Of a DNA stretch of 42,338 nucleotides, positions 16,265-25,011 are shown in pieces. Location of the stretch: contig ONOI01000019.1 of assembly GCA_900319375.1 (NCBI GenBank), positions 1-42,338 of the forward strand, given 5' to 3'. Under the pieces are notes generated by a model that had not been told where the DNA came from, did no database searches, and saw nothing but the letters and a program-made list of their open reading frames with translations. Source of the stretch: an uncultured Bacteroidales bacterium (GTDB lineage Bacteria; Bacteroidota; Bacteroidia; Bacteroidales; UBA932). The position numbers and the translations under genes were made by a program. How positions within the stretch are numbered: position 1 is the stretch's first letter; the number at the start of each line of letters is the position of its first letter.

Positions 16265-18411
16265 AGTTCATAAGTATCGGACTTACGGGCGGCGGGCAGC
16301 GGTTCTACCGAGTTTCCGAACGCGAGCTCGAACTCGCGCACCTGGGCAGCGAAAGCCTTTTCGTCGACCGCCTCGCCCTTTTCGACCGCCTCAAACACCT
16401 TGTCCATAAACAATTCCCAGCGACCTCTGTAATAGCCGCCGAAAAGTCCGCTCCACTGGCGCGCGGCGTAGTCCGTAAGCTGGCCTGCCCCGCCCCACGA
16501 AGCGAGCAGGGTTCTGCCGCAACGCTCGTAATAGTCTTTCTCTTCCCGGGTATTTCCCATCGCCCGGGAATCATTTATCCACTCCTGAAGCCTGAATCTA
16601 GGATCCGAATCCAGCAGAGACTCCAGATCGTCCATAAGATCTTCTGCCTCTTCCCATATCGCCCTCATCGCCGTTATATCCTTGCGCTTGTATGCCTTAC
16701 GCAAAGACTCCAGCAGAGTCTCGAAACGATTCTCAAGGACCTTGGAGCCTATCGCGACCAGATCGAAGCGGATTGCATCGCCCTGGCAGCCGCTGCCCGC
16801 CAGAAGCGAGAAAGCGCGCTCGAGGACCTCGGGATCGCAGGGCGAATATGCCCATGTCGGGAAGCTGGAGGCCGGATTGAGCGACGGGCGGTTACAAAGG
16901 CGCGAGCCGGCACTGGAGACGGCCGGGGTTACATAGGCCTCGTGTAAGAGGATGTCCCATGCTTTGCGGACGTCGGCATTTCCCCGGCCGTCTCTACGAT
17001 CGGCGAGCTTCTCCACCCACTGCTCATCGCTTATCGGCGCCGCCCATGCCTGATCGAGAACGTATTCGTAGAGGAACGGGGATATTCCCAGGCCTTCGAG
17101 GGTACACCCAAGTCCGGTCGGGCTGCCCTCGGCAAGGGTCCTGCGTATACGGGGACCGATATCGTCGAAGTTGCCTTCGATCAGCGTGTTGCCTCCGAAA
17201 TTGCCGAGGAAGCAAAGGTAGTACGGCTGGCCGTAGAAGCCGTCCGTATAATCCCATATCATCGATTTTTCGAGGAAATAGTCAAGCATTACGACCTTGC
17301 CCTGCGGGACGCTGCCCAGGTAGGCCTTGATAATCTCGGGAGTCCAGTGGGCCTGGTCATAGTACATCATCCACCCCATCTGCAGCCACACTGCCTCGGG
17401 ATCGGAAGCCGCCAGCGTCTCGTAGACGTGGTGGGAGATTCGCGAAAGCTCCTCCGGGTCCCAGGGACCATGGTCGAAGAAATCGACCTCGTTGAAGATG
17501 TCCAGGCCGTAGATATGGTCTGTACCGAACATCTCGGTCTGCTTTTCGAGGAAAAGCTCCTGAATACGGGCGAAGTTGGGGTCGTCCGGATGAAGCATAT
17601 AGGTCCGGCACTCATCTCCAAAGCCGTCCCATAGGCTCACGGGGCGGATGTCGGCGCCGGGCAGCAGGTCCTTCATGTCTGCCGGGATATGGCCGCTGAA
17701 TGCCGTAAGAACCGGTTTCATCCCGAGCTGACGCTCGCGTTCGAGTATGCGTTTCTGAAGACTGGCCTGGGAGTCGATCCAACTCTGAGGGAGCGGTCCC
17801 ATCCAGCGGTCGATGTTCATCATCCTCTGCCAGGGGAGAAAGGGCGGAGCCGTAAAGTAAGCGCGGATCTGTTCGTCGCTCATTCCGAGCTCGCGCCAGA
17901 CCTCCTGCCATACGGCTTCCTGGCCGGTGATGGCGAGCGGCCGGTTGACGCCGTTAAGGGCCATCCAGTCGATAAGTCTCTCCCAGTCTTTCCAGTCCCA
18001 CCACACCAGCGAATAGCCGAAGGTACAATAGTTAAGGAAGAAACGCTCGGGGACAAGGGCCTCCACCCGTACCGGCTCCTCTGGGAGAGGAAGCACTTCG
18101 GGCATCTCCACCTTATCTGCAGCGTACCAGGACACGGTTACGTCACACCAGTTCTTAAGGTAGTAATTCAGACCTACCGCCATCGTCCCGGCGTCCGGGG
18201 CGGCGATAACTACTTTACCCTTATCCGAAGAGACGGTGAAAGCCTGGATAGTATCGTCCGTATGTATAAAAGTGAATTGCGAGGCATCCGAGGGCATCAG
18301 GCGAGCCGCGAGATCGCGAGCTGCGCCGACCTCTTTATCGGCTGTACAAGAGCCTGCAATAACGATAAGTACGGCCGCTGAGATCAGCGACAGGATATAT
18401 CTACTTCTCAT
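16243..18411 (-). CDS. GH89 alpha-N-acetylglucosaminidase, lipoprotein
   Basis: A 722-residue homologue of human NAGLU and clostridial AgnC-type enzymes. These release terminal alpha-linked GlcNAc, for example from alpha-GlcNAc-capped mucin or heparan chains. A lipoprotein signal (VLIVIAGSC) is followed by the NAGLU N-terminal domain (about 25-115). The TIM barrel follows, with NYCTFGYSLVWWDWKDWERL, WMALNGVNRPLAITGQEAVW and PFLPWQRMMNIDRW. The two likely catalytic glutamates are in GLDIFNEVDFF and CTLEGLGISP. The helical C-terminal domain completes it. Length is near the family norm. It lies 12 bases after apbE and two genes after a phosphodiester glycosidase. Confidence 0.93.
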   Translation of the reverse strand: MRSRYILSLISAAVLIVIAGSCTADKEVGAARDLAARLMPSDASQFTFIHTDDTIQAFTVSSDKGKVVIAAPDAGTMAVGLNYYLKNWCDVTVSWYAADKVEMPEVLPLPEEPVRVEALVPERFFLNYCTFGYSLVWWDWKDWERLIDWMALNGVNRPLAITGQEAVWQEVWRELGMSDEQIRAYFTAPPFLPWQRMMNIDRWMGPLPQSWIDSQASLQKRILERERQLGMKPVLTAFSGHIPADMKDLLPGADIRPVSLWDGFGDECRTYMLHPDDPNFARIQELFLEKQTEMFGTDHIYGLDIFNEVDFFDHGPWDPEELSRISHHVYETLAASDPEAVWLQMGWMMYYDQAHWTPEIIKAYLGSVPQGKVVMLDYFLEKSMIWDYTDGFYGQPYYLCFLGNFGGNTLIEGNFDDIGPRIRRTLAEGSPTGLGCTLEGLGISPFLYEYVLDQAWAAPISDEQWVEKLADRRDGRGNADVRKAWDILLHEAYVTPAVSSAGSRLCNRPSLNPASSFPTWAYSPCDPEVLERAFSLLAGSGCQGDAIRFDLVAIGSKVLENRFETLLESLRKAYKRKDITAMRAIWEEAEDLMDDLESLLDSDPRFRLQEWINDSRAMGNTREEKDYYERCGRTLLASWGGAGQLTDYAARQWSGLFGGYYRGRWELFMDKVFEAVEKGEAVDEKAFAAQVREFELAFGNSVEPLPAARKSDTYELCRRLAK

Positions 18412-18423
18412 TTACGCTCACAA

Positions 18424-19173
18424 TTAAAGATCGAATAACTCAGACTCGAATCCCTTGAAGTTATAGGACATCTCCTTAAGCTGCCTGTCGTCTGCGATAA
18501 GCAGGACCATACTCAGGATTTCAGCTTCCAGAGGGTCTTTAGACTTTACGACTGACAGTTTTTCAGACTCGAAGACTTTATGAGTGATAGGATTGACTAT
18601 ATGTCCATTGTATTCGGAGGTATTGCCGGAAATACTCAGACACTCCCCTCTCAACTCGAACTCCTTGAGTTCATCTTCAGTCTCGGGGTTCTCAAGGGTA
18701 AAGGTCCAGCAGTCTCCATAAGGGTGCTTTCCGAGGGCCATCATCGAGGTCCCACCAAAATTGATGAAAGCGTCCTTTACCTTTCCAGCCTTAAGGATGA
18801 GAGCTATCCTTCTGAGCGCATAACCTTTCAGGAAACCGTCGAAATCTATGTCCTTATCCTCACCCTTCGATATATCGAAAAGGCCTTTGGTCTGTATCAG
18901 GTAGGACTCACATAGATTCAACGCCTCCTTCATCATCTCACTGGTCTCGATATCAACCTTGGATGCATTCAGGAGCGACACTTCGCTCTGAGGATTAAAC
19001 CTGTTGAAGGTTTTGTCCAGGGTGGAAAGTTCTTTGGTAATCTCAGACCAGACGGTATACACCTTTTTCTCTGGAAGGCCGGCGATCTGAACTTTCAGGT
19101 CAGTCCCGAAAATATCGGCTGCAGAGCCCTGGAAAAGAGATGCGCTGGAAGAATATGAACTTTGAGTCCTCAT
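18424..19173 (-). CDS. apbE: FAD:protein FMN transferase, ApbE family (short)
   Basis: A 249-residue protein; the ATG at 19173 is preferred to a TTG four codons earlier. It shows ApbE blocks: STLDKTFNRFNPQSEVSLLN (N-terminal motif), ESYLIQTKGLFDIS, the DFDGFLKGYALRRI core and NFGGTSMMALG, then a C-terminal GHIVNPITHKVFE. ApbE transfers FMN from FAD to a threonine of exported flavoproteins. It lacks the lipoprotein signal of typical periplasmic ApbE (about 330 residues), so it may act in the cytoplasm, or export may rely on something not seen. No flavinylation target motif was found in the neighbouring genes. Confidence 0.85.
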   Translation of the reverse strand: MRTQSSYSSSASLFQGSAADIFGTDLKVQIAGLPEKKVYTVWSEITKELSTLDKTFNRFNPQSEVSLLNASKVDIETSEMMKEALNLCESYLIQTKGLFDISKGEDKDIDFDGFLKGYALRRIALILKAGKVKDAFINFGGTSMMALGKHPYGDCWTFTLENPETEDELKEFELRGECLSISGNTSEYNGHIVNPITHKVFESEKLSVVKSKDPLEAEILSMVLLIADDRQLKEMSYNFKGFESELFDL

Positions 19174-19174
19174 T

Positions 19175-20770
19175 TTACTTAACAAGATAGAAGCCCATAA
19201 CTGTACCTACCGAACGGTTTTCGGTACCGCCGGACATATTAGATTCAAGAGAATTCTGGCGCACTCCCTTGACTGTCATAGCGGTAGATCCGCCTCCGTC
19301 GAAGTTGCAGGCTCCCTCGCAGCCAAGTCCAAGCATTATCTGAGCCAGTTCAACTATAGAAGCGCCCTTGCTGGAAGGGATACGGCCGTCGCAGACATAA
19401 AGGATAATCTTGCCGTCCTTTGTATAACCTACTGCAGTACGGTCAGGGGTCGTTGAACTATTGGTAAAGATATCGAGCGCAATCTGCTCGTAATTACGGA
19501 CAAAGTCTGAACCGTCCTTGGTCACGTCTGTAACCACCTTGCCGTTCTTGACGAGGAGCGGTCCTGCACACATCGCATAGTATGGTTCGAAAACGAAATT
19601 GTCTGAAGGGTAGTTCTCCTTTACAGTTCCGTATTCAGTGACATTCAGGATATTAGGCTCCGGCTCGTTGAAGAAATACGAGACGCCGTCTGTTCCTTTT
19701 GCCGTCCAGAAAGCATACGGTTTCTGGCTTCTGTCCACCGCAAATGCTCCGTGGGGCACTCCTGCATACCTACAAGGAGTGATGACACCCTTGTCGGCAG
19801 AAAAGTCTCCCGTCTCGTGTGTAGTCATATTGAAGTAACCGGCATTGGTCATCACTAAGTTGCCTTCATCCTTACTGCCCTGGCTATACCACTTCTCGAG
19901 GGTAAGGAACTTTCCGAATTCAAAGCGGAATTCGACCTTACCGGTAGTTACGTCAGCTATTGCGTACCAGGAGTTGACTGTTCTTCCATTGACCTGACCA
20001 GTAGTCTTATAGACCTTCACCTCTGAGGGGAAATCGCTGGGAGTAATCTCCGTCCAGTCGAAGGTAATAGGCTCCACAGGGTTACCAAGCCTTACGAGGA
20101 TAGGATCGGAATAGGAAACGCCAATCTCGGTCTCTACATATCCGCGGACGTTGTAAACCTTGTCGTAGTCCAGCGAAGCGGAGGTGATTGCCTGGGTAAT
20201 GTTCTTACCGGAAGCGGTCTTCGGGCCGTGTTGATGTCCGTCCTCTACGGTAGGATCCTTAGACTGATTAATGGCGTTCCAACAAAGTCCGTAACGGATG
20301 ATATCGTACTTAGACCGGAAGTTCTCAATAGAATATTTGATAGCTACCGAAGTAGGGGTCGCTGTCCAATCCTGCTCCAGTTTGATTCTGGGCAGAACGC
20401 TGTAATCGAAGAGTTCGATGTTTTTGTAAATGATCTGAGAGCTGAGTTTAAGCTCCGGTCCCTTTGCCTGAACACCCAGATTGTACTTCATTCCTGCCTC
20501 AAGGCCGTCAATGGAATACTCGGTAGTGTTCGGATCCAGGGTAGCTATCTCAGTCTGCTCATATCCGTCTCTTTTCCAGATAACATAACCTAGTTCTTTG
20601 TCGCTGTTGTCTTGCCAGGAAACATCTACAATGTTTGTGAAGGGTCTCTGGGTAAGAGTTACCTTAGTAGGGTTGTCCAGAGGTTTCTCATAGACTTCGC
20701 CTGTCGGCTTGTCTGTGCACCCCGCTAAACTTGCGAGAGCACACGCTAGAAAAAGAACAGTGGTTTTCAT
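19175..20770 (-). CDS. FN3 plus phosphodiester glycosidase (NAGPA-like) lipoprotein
   Basis: A 531-residue lipoprotein (FLACALASLAGC). Residues about 35-120 form a fibronectin type III domain (TNIVDVSWQDNSDKELGYVI). A second beta domain covers about 125-230. The C-terminal part (about 240-531) is the phosphodiester glycosidase domain (formerly DUF2233) related to the lysosomal uncovering enzyme. Blocks seen are VMTNAGYFNM, GPLLVKNGKVV, RTAVGYTKDGKIILYVCDGR and the signature GACNFDGGGSTAMTV. Such enzymes remove GlcNAc, or another sugar, from phosphodiesters. It is followed by apbE after 1 base and sits with GH89 in one run. Confidence 0.88.
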   Translation of the reverse strand: MKTTVLFLACALASLAGCTDKPTGEVYEKPLDNPTKVTLTQRPFTNIVDVSWQDNSDKELGYVIWKRDGYEQTEIATLDPNTTEYSIDGLEAGMKYNLGVQAKGPELKLSSQIIYKNIELFDYSVLPRIKLEQDWTATPTSVAIKYSIENFRSKYDIIRYGLCWNAINQSKDPTVEDGHQHGPKTASGKNITQAITSASLDYDKVYNVRGYVETEIGVSYSDPILVRLGNPVEPITFDWTEITPSDFPSEVKVYKTTGQVNGRTVNSWYAIADVTTGKVEFRFEFGKFLTLEKWYSQGSKDEGNLVMTNAGYFNMTTHETGDFSADKGVITPCRYAGVPHGAFAVDRSQKPYAFWTAKGTDGVSYFFNEPEPNILNVTEYGTVKENYPSDNFVFEPYYAMCAGPLLVKNGKVVTDVTKDGSDFVRNYEQIALDIFTNSSTTPDRTAVGYTKDGKIILYVCDGRIPSSKGASIVELAQIMLGLGCEGACNFDGGGSTAMTVKGVRQNSLESNMSGGTENRSVGTVMGFYLVK

Positions 20771-20774
20771 TGTG

Positions 20775-22631
20775 TTATCTTCTGTTGCGGTTTTTCATCT
20801 GCTGTTCCTGAAGCTTCTGGGCCTCTTCGAGCCTCTGCTGCCACTTGCTCTTAGGCAGCGGCTTGCCCTTGCTGGCTTCAACCTTAGCCCTTACTGCATC
20901 GGGATTCACAACCCACTTGCGGATTACGAAGGTCTCGATGATAGCTATGAGCTGGGAAAGGAGGTAGTAGTAGCTAAGACCGGATGAGAGGCTGTTACAG
21001 ATGAAGAACATCATGATAGGCATCATCCAGACGCTCATGAACTGCATAGACTTCGCACTCGGATCGTTTCCTGCGCTCTGCTGCGACATGGTCAGCTTGC
21101 TGTAGCCCCACATAACGACTGCCATCAGAAGGGCGAAGAGGCTGAGGTGGTCTCCGATAAGCGGGACGCGGGTTCCGAAATCTACTATAGAGTCATATGC
21201 ACTGAGGTCCTCGGCCCAGAGGAAGCTTTGCTGACGAAGCTCGATAGAGGCCGGGAAGAAACGGAACATAGCCCAAAGTACCGGGAAGGTAAGAAGAGTA
21301 GGCAGACAGCCGCCGAGAGTATTTACTCCCGCCCGTTTATACAGGTCCATCGTCGCCTGCTGCTTCTTCATCTGGTCTGCTTCTCCAGCGTACTTCTTGT
21401 TGATTTCCTCAATGTAAGGCTTCAGAGCCGCCATCTTAGCGGAGGAAGCAAAGGATTTGTAGGTAAGAGGAAGGGTAACAAGCTTGATGACGAGGGTCAT
21501 GATAAGGATGATCAGACCGAAGTTCGCGATGTATTTGTGGAGCCAGTCGAACATAGGGATGATGAAGTAGCGGGTAAACCAGCCTACCAGCCATCCTCCC
21601 AGAGGGATGATCTTCTCGTATTTGTGGTCAAGGGCCTTCAGTGTGTTGAAGTGATTGGGACCGAAATAGTACTCCAGAGGAATCGCTATATCCTGACCGG
21701 GAAGGATATCAACCCTCATCGCAGCCTGGCAGGCCATCAGATTGTGTTCCGGATCTGCCTCTCCCTGATAGGTAACCGAGATGTCTCCTGAAGAGAACTC
21801 TTTCGGAGCCCTGACTATCATCGAGAAGAACTGCTGCTGGAATGCAAACCACTCGAGCTTCGAGTTGATCTTCTTGCTCTGGTTGCGTCCGCGGCCCATC
21901 TCCTCGGGCTTTTTGTCGCCGTTGAAGTAGTAATTAACCTTGGAATACTGAGATTCGTTCTTGTAGCCCTTCTCCATTCGAGGGATCATGGTACTGAAGT
22001 CGATATCTACAGAGCCTACGTTGCGCGGGATCTGAACTCCCACGAACGAAAGCATGTTGTCTACAGTATAAGAACCGGTCTTTATCGAATAAGACTGCTC
22101 AATAAAGCCACCGTTCTCAAAGGGAAGCCTCATTACAAGGCTTGTATCAGTCTTTTCAGCGACCTCGAAGAAGAAATCAGTAGACTTTATCTGCTCACCT
22201 ACATAGGCATTGAGCTCGAACTTGTTTTGACCTTCCTTGAAAATATAGAGGTCTGAGCCGCCGTAGTTAGTAAAATCGAAAAGGCGGACGGACGCTATCT
22301 GGGCGCCCTTGGTCGTAAAGTTTACTTCGAAAAGATCATTCGAGAGGGTCAGGATCTGTTCCTCTCCTTTTCTTGCAGCATCCAGACCGGCGTCTTTGTA
22401 GATGCGGGCCTGCTGCGGCCTGGGGGCCGGAGCTGCCGACTGGGGCTGAGGCTCCTCAGCCTGAAGGTCGGCCTGGAGCTCGGCCTGCGCCGCCGCAGCT
22501 TCTGCGCGTGCTATAGAATCTTGCTGCTGATTGAGTGCGTACTGTTTTCTAGCCTGACTGTTCTGATAAAAGGTGAATCCGAAAAGGACCGCCGCCATCA
22601 GAATGAAACCGATGATAGATTTTTTATCCAT
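20775..22631 (-). CDS. yidC: Membrane protein insertase YidC
   Basis: A 618-residue YidC of the large Gram-negative type. It has an N-terminal anchor (SIIGFILMAAVLFGFTFY), a charged and proline-rich linker, and a periplasmic beta-supersandwich domain (about 90-350). The Oxa1 core follows with five membrane segments (FGLIILIMTLVIKLVTLPLT, LLTFPVLWAMFRFF, MMPIMMFFICNSLSSGLSYY). A basic C-terminal tail (QQMKNRNRR) likely contacts the ribosome. It inserts and folds inner-membrane proteins with or without SecYEG. It starts on the base after the DUF349 stop codon. Confidence 0.95.
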   Translation of the reverse strand: MDKKSIIGFILMAAVLFGFTFYQNSQARKQYALNQQQDSIARAEAAAAQAELQADLQAEEPQPQSAAPAPRPQQARIYKDAGLDAARKGEEQILTLSNDLFEVNFTTKGAQIASVRLFDFTNYGGSDLYIFKEGQNKFELNAYVGEQIKSTDFFFEVAEKTDTSLVMRLPFENGGFIEQSYSIKTGSYTVDNMLSFVGVQIPRNVGSVDIDFSTMIPRMEKGYKNESQYSKVNYYFNGDKKPEEMGRGRNQSKKINSKLEWFAFQQQFFSMIVRAPKEFSSGDISVTYQGEADPEHNLMACQAAMRVDILPGQDIAIPLEYYFGPNHFNTLKALDHKYEKIIPLGGWLVGWFTRYFIIPMFDWLHKYIANFGLIILIMTLVIKLVTLPLTYKSFASSAKMAALKPYIEEINKKYAGEADQMKKQQATMDLYKRAGVNTLGGCLPTLLTFPVLWAMFRFFPASIELRQQSFLWAEDLSAYDSIVDFGTRVPLIGDHLSLFALLMAVVMWGYSKLTMSQQSAGNDPSAKSMQFMSVWMMPIMMFFICNSLSSGLSYYYLLSQLIAIIETFVIRKWVVNPDAVRAKVEASKGKPLPKSKWQQRLEEAQKLQEQQMKNRNRR

Positions 22632-24248
22632 TTATGATTCTGCTTCTTCTTTGCGTATTTGTTCCTCTATTTCCTTCAACTCTGCCTTCGCTGCCTCTAT
22701 TCTTTCCTCCATCTGGCGGATCAGAGGCTCCGAATTCTTGGAATTCGAGAAGAAACCGATATTATTTTCGTAGGTAACGATGTCCTGCTGGAGGGCATTG
22801 TAGCGACGGATGAGATCCGTCTTGCGGGAGTGTTCCTTCTGAGGGAAAGCCTCGCTCATAGCCTCTTTGTAGGCTTTTGCGATAGCATCCTTTTCCTTAA
22901 AAGGAACGAAGCCGATAGCCTTGTAACGCTCTTCGAACTCGGCGCGGGCCTTTGCGGGATTCTCTCCCTCGGCGGGCTTATAGGCCTTGATCTCGGCGAT
23001 AAGGGCCTTCTTAGCCTTAAGATTAGCGTAGAAGTCGTTCTCAGGCTTACCGTTTTTATCCCTCTCGGCGAAGAATTCGTCGCAGGCGGCGCGGAAGCGC
23101 TTCCAGAGCTGTTCTGCCTTCTTGCGAGGGACTGCGGGAAGTTCCTTCCACTGCTTCTGCAGGGAGATGAACTGATCTGTAGTTTTCTTCCACTCGGTAC
23201 TGGTCTTCAGGGCCTCTGCCTGAGCGATAAGATCCTCCCTGGCTGAGACTGCGGCATCAATTCCGCCCTTGATTCCGAGGAAAAACTCTTTCTTACGGTC
23301 GTAGAATTTGTTGCAGGCGGCGCGGAAGCGCTCATAGATCTTCTGGTTATCCTTTCGGGTAGCAAAACCTATCTTCTTCCATTCTGCCTGGATCTGCTCT
23401 ATTTCCTTTGAGAGGGCATTCCACTGGCCGGCATCCTTGATGTCTTCTTTATCTGCTATTTCCTCTACCTTTACGCACAAGGCTTCCTTTGCTTCCAGGT
23501 TAGCGGCAAAAGACTTCTTGATATCTTCAAAGTGGGCCTGATAACGCTTGTTGATAACAGCTGTAGCGGCCTTGAAGCGCTCCCAGATAGACTCGCGGAA
23601 CTCTTTAGCTACCGGGCCAAGCTCCTTCCACTGTTCGTGGAGCTTCTGAAGCTCGGCAAAGGCGCCAACTACATCTTCAGACTCGGCGAGCTTCTCTGCA
23701 TCCTCGCAGAAACGCTCCTTCGCTTCCAGGTTCTTCTTGAAGTCCAGGTCGCGGAGTTCGTGGTTGATCTGGACCATATCGTAGAATTTCTCCACGAGGA
23801 ACTGGTATGTATCGTTGATATCCCTGAAGTCTGATGCAGGAACGGGGCCTATTGCGCGCCACTTGGCCTGAATCTCACGAAGGGCCGGGAAAGCGGTCTG
23901 GACGTCGTTCAGATTCTCGACAAGTTCCTTGAGCTCTGCAAGGACTGCCTTCTTCTTCTCCAGATTCTCCGTACGCAGGGCATCCTGTTCGCGATTGTAA
24001 ACGGCCTTTTCCTTTTTATAGTCGGAATAGACCATCTTGAACGCTTCTTCCTGGGCAGAGAATTTCTCTTCTACATTCTCCCCTGCAGCTTCCGCTTCAG
24101 CCTTCAGTTTTCCTAAAAGCTTGTAAAATGCGGACTTCACCGCTTCAACTTCCTTTCCCCTCTCCATCCTGTCTTCACTGGCGCCAATCTGACGCAGCGA
24201 AACGATGAGTTCGTCCAGCGAAAGGTTCTCAAGTTCTGTACTTGTCAT
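22632..24248 (-). CDS. DUF349 repeat protein
   Basis: A 538-residue, highly charged, helical protein made of repeated DUF349 units. Each unit has the pattern W-K-x-(I/L)-G with a downstream F-R-x-A-(C)-(D/N)-x-F-(F/Y): [55 protein letters not shown] and [15 protein letters not shown]. Long Glu/Lys-rich coiled-coil segments lie at both ends. DUF349 proteins are common in Bacteroidetes and their molecular role is unclear. It heads the long minus-strand run with yidC directly behind it. Confidence 0.9.
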   Translation of the reverse strand: MTSTELENLSLDELIVSLRQIGASEDRMERGKEVEAVKSAFYKLLGKLKAEAEAAGENVEEKFSAQEEAFKMVYSDYKKEKAVYNREQDALRTENLEKKKAVLAELKELVENLNDVQTAFPALREIQAKWRAIGPVPASDFRDINDTYQFLVEKFYDMVQINHELRDLDFKKNLEAKERFCEDAEKLAESEDVVGAFAELQKLHEQWKELGPVAKEFRESIWERFKAATAVINKRYQAHFEDIKKSFAANLEAKEALCVKVEEIADKEDIKDAGQWNALSKEIEQIQAEWKKIGFATRKDNQKIYERFRAACNKFYDRKKEFFLGIKGGIDAAVSAREDLIAQAEALKTSTEWKKTTDQFISLQKQWKELPAVPRKKAEQLWKRFRAACDEFFAERDKNGKPENDFYANLKAKKALIAEIKAYKPAEGENPAKARAEFEERYKAIGFVPFKEKDAIAKAYKEAMSEAFPQKEHSRKTDLIRRYNALQQDIVTYENNIGFFSNSKNSEPLIRQMEERIEAAKAELKEIEEQIRKEEAES

Positions 24249-24270
24249 ATCAAATGAGTTATAAATCTCA

Positions 24271-24278
24271 CAAATATA
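24271..24278 (-). promoter_or_regulatory. -7 box for the DUF349-yidC run
   Basis: TATATTTG on the minus strand matches TAnnTTTG, 22 bases before the ATG at 24248. No clear -33 TTTG is visible. Confidence 0.5.
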
Positions 24279-24289
24279 ACAAAAATTGG

Positions 24290-24297
24290 TATTTTTG
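24290..24297 (+). promoter_or_regulatory. -7 box for trmD (leaderless)
   Basis: TATTTTTG matches TAnnTTTG and ends 4 bases before the trmD ATG at 24302, so the transcript should begin at the start codon. Confidence 0.55.
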
Positions 24298-24301
24298 CAG
24301 C

Positions 24302-24991
24302 ATGAGAATTGATATCCTTTCTGTTGTTCCTGAACTCCTCGAGAGCCCTCTGAGCCACAGCATAGTTGGCCGGGCCATCAAAAAAGGCCTGGTTGAGATC
24401 CATGTCCACAATCTCCGCAAGTACGGAATCGGTCCGCGAAAGAACGTAGACGACTACTCCTACGGCGGCGACGCCGGGATGGTGATGATGGTTGAGCCCG
24501 TCTTCCGTATGATCGAAGAACTTAAGGCGGAGCGGGAATACGACGAGATTATTTATATGTCTCCAGACGGAGAAATTCTCGACCAGGGCATCGCAAACGC
24601 CCTCTCCCTCAAGGAAAACATCATTATCCTCTGCGGACACTATAAGGGTATCGACCACAGAATCCGCGAGCATCTTATCACCCGCGAGATTTCGGTAGGC
24701 AATTACGTAGTCAGCGGCGGAGAAATTCCTGCAGCGCTGCTTGCGGATGCGCTTGTACGTCTTATCCCTGGCGCCCTTACAGACGAAACTTCCGCTTTGT
24801 CGGACTCGTTCCAGGACGACCTCCTATCCCCTCCCGTCTACACCCGCCCTGCGGAATTCAACGGTTGGAAGGTCCCGGATGTCCTTCTCAGCGGTAATCC
24901 GAGACTTATCCAGGCCTGGCAAGACGAACAGGCACTCGAAAGAACGCGCCTTCTTAGGCCCGAACTATTAGAAAAAACTCCCCGCGGCTAA
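24302..24991 (+). CDS. trmD: tRNA (guanine37-N1)-methyltransferase
   Basis: A 229-residue SPOUT-fold enzyme that makes m1G37 next to the anticodon and prevents frameshifting. The start [13 protein letters not shown] is canonical. An upstream in-frame ATG at 24242 would precede the promoter and is rejected. Typical blocks are [20 protein letters not shown], the trefoil-knot SAM site ([24 protein letters not shown]) and [13 protein letters not shown], with [19 protein letters not shown] in the C-terminal domain. It is monocistronic. Its stop codon lies in the loop of the terminator hairpin. Confidence 0.95.
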   Translation: MRIDILSVVPELLESPLSHSIVGRAIKKGLVEIHVHNLRKYGIGPRKNVDDYSYGGDAGMVMMVEPVFRMIEELKAEREYDEIIYMSPDGEILDQGIANALSLKENIIILCGHYKGIDHRIREHLITREISVGNYVVSGGEIPAALLADALVRLIPGALTDETSALSDSFQDDLLSPPVYTRPAEFNGWKVPDVLLSGNPRLIQAWQDEQALERTRLLRPELLEKTPRG

Positions 24992-25005
24992 CGGGGAGTT
25001 TTTTT
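24972..25005. terminator. Bidirectional terminator between trmD and the GH3 gene
   Basis: The arms AACTCCCCG and CGGGGAGTT form a 9-bp stem with a 7-base loop, flanked by A- and T-runs usable on both strands. It extends as A/T pairs to about 13 bp. The trmD TAA (24989-24991) is inside the loop. Confidence 0.9.
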
Positions 25006-25011
25006 GAGATA

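Noticed and set aside
24242-24301. Upstream in-frame ATG for trmD giving 20 extra residues
   Set aside because: It would lie before the -7 box, and the added residues are not part of TrmD.
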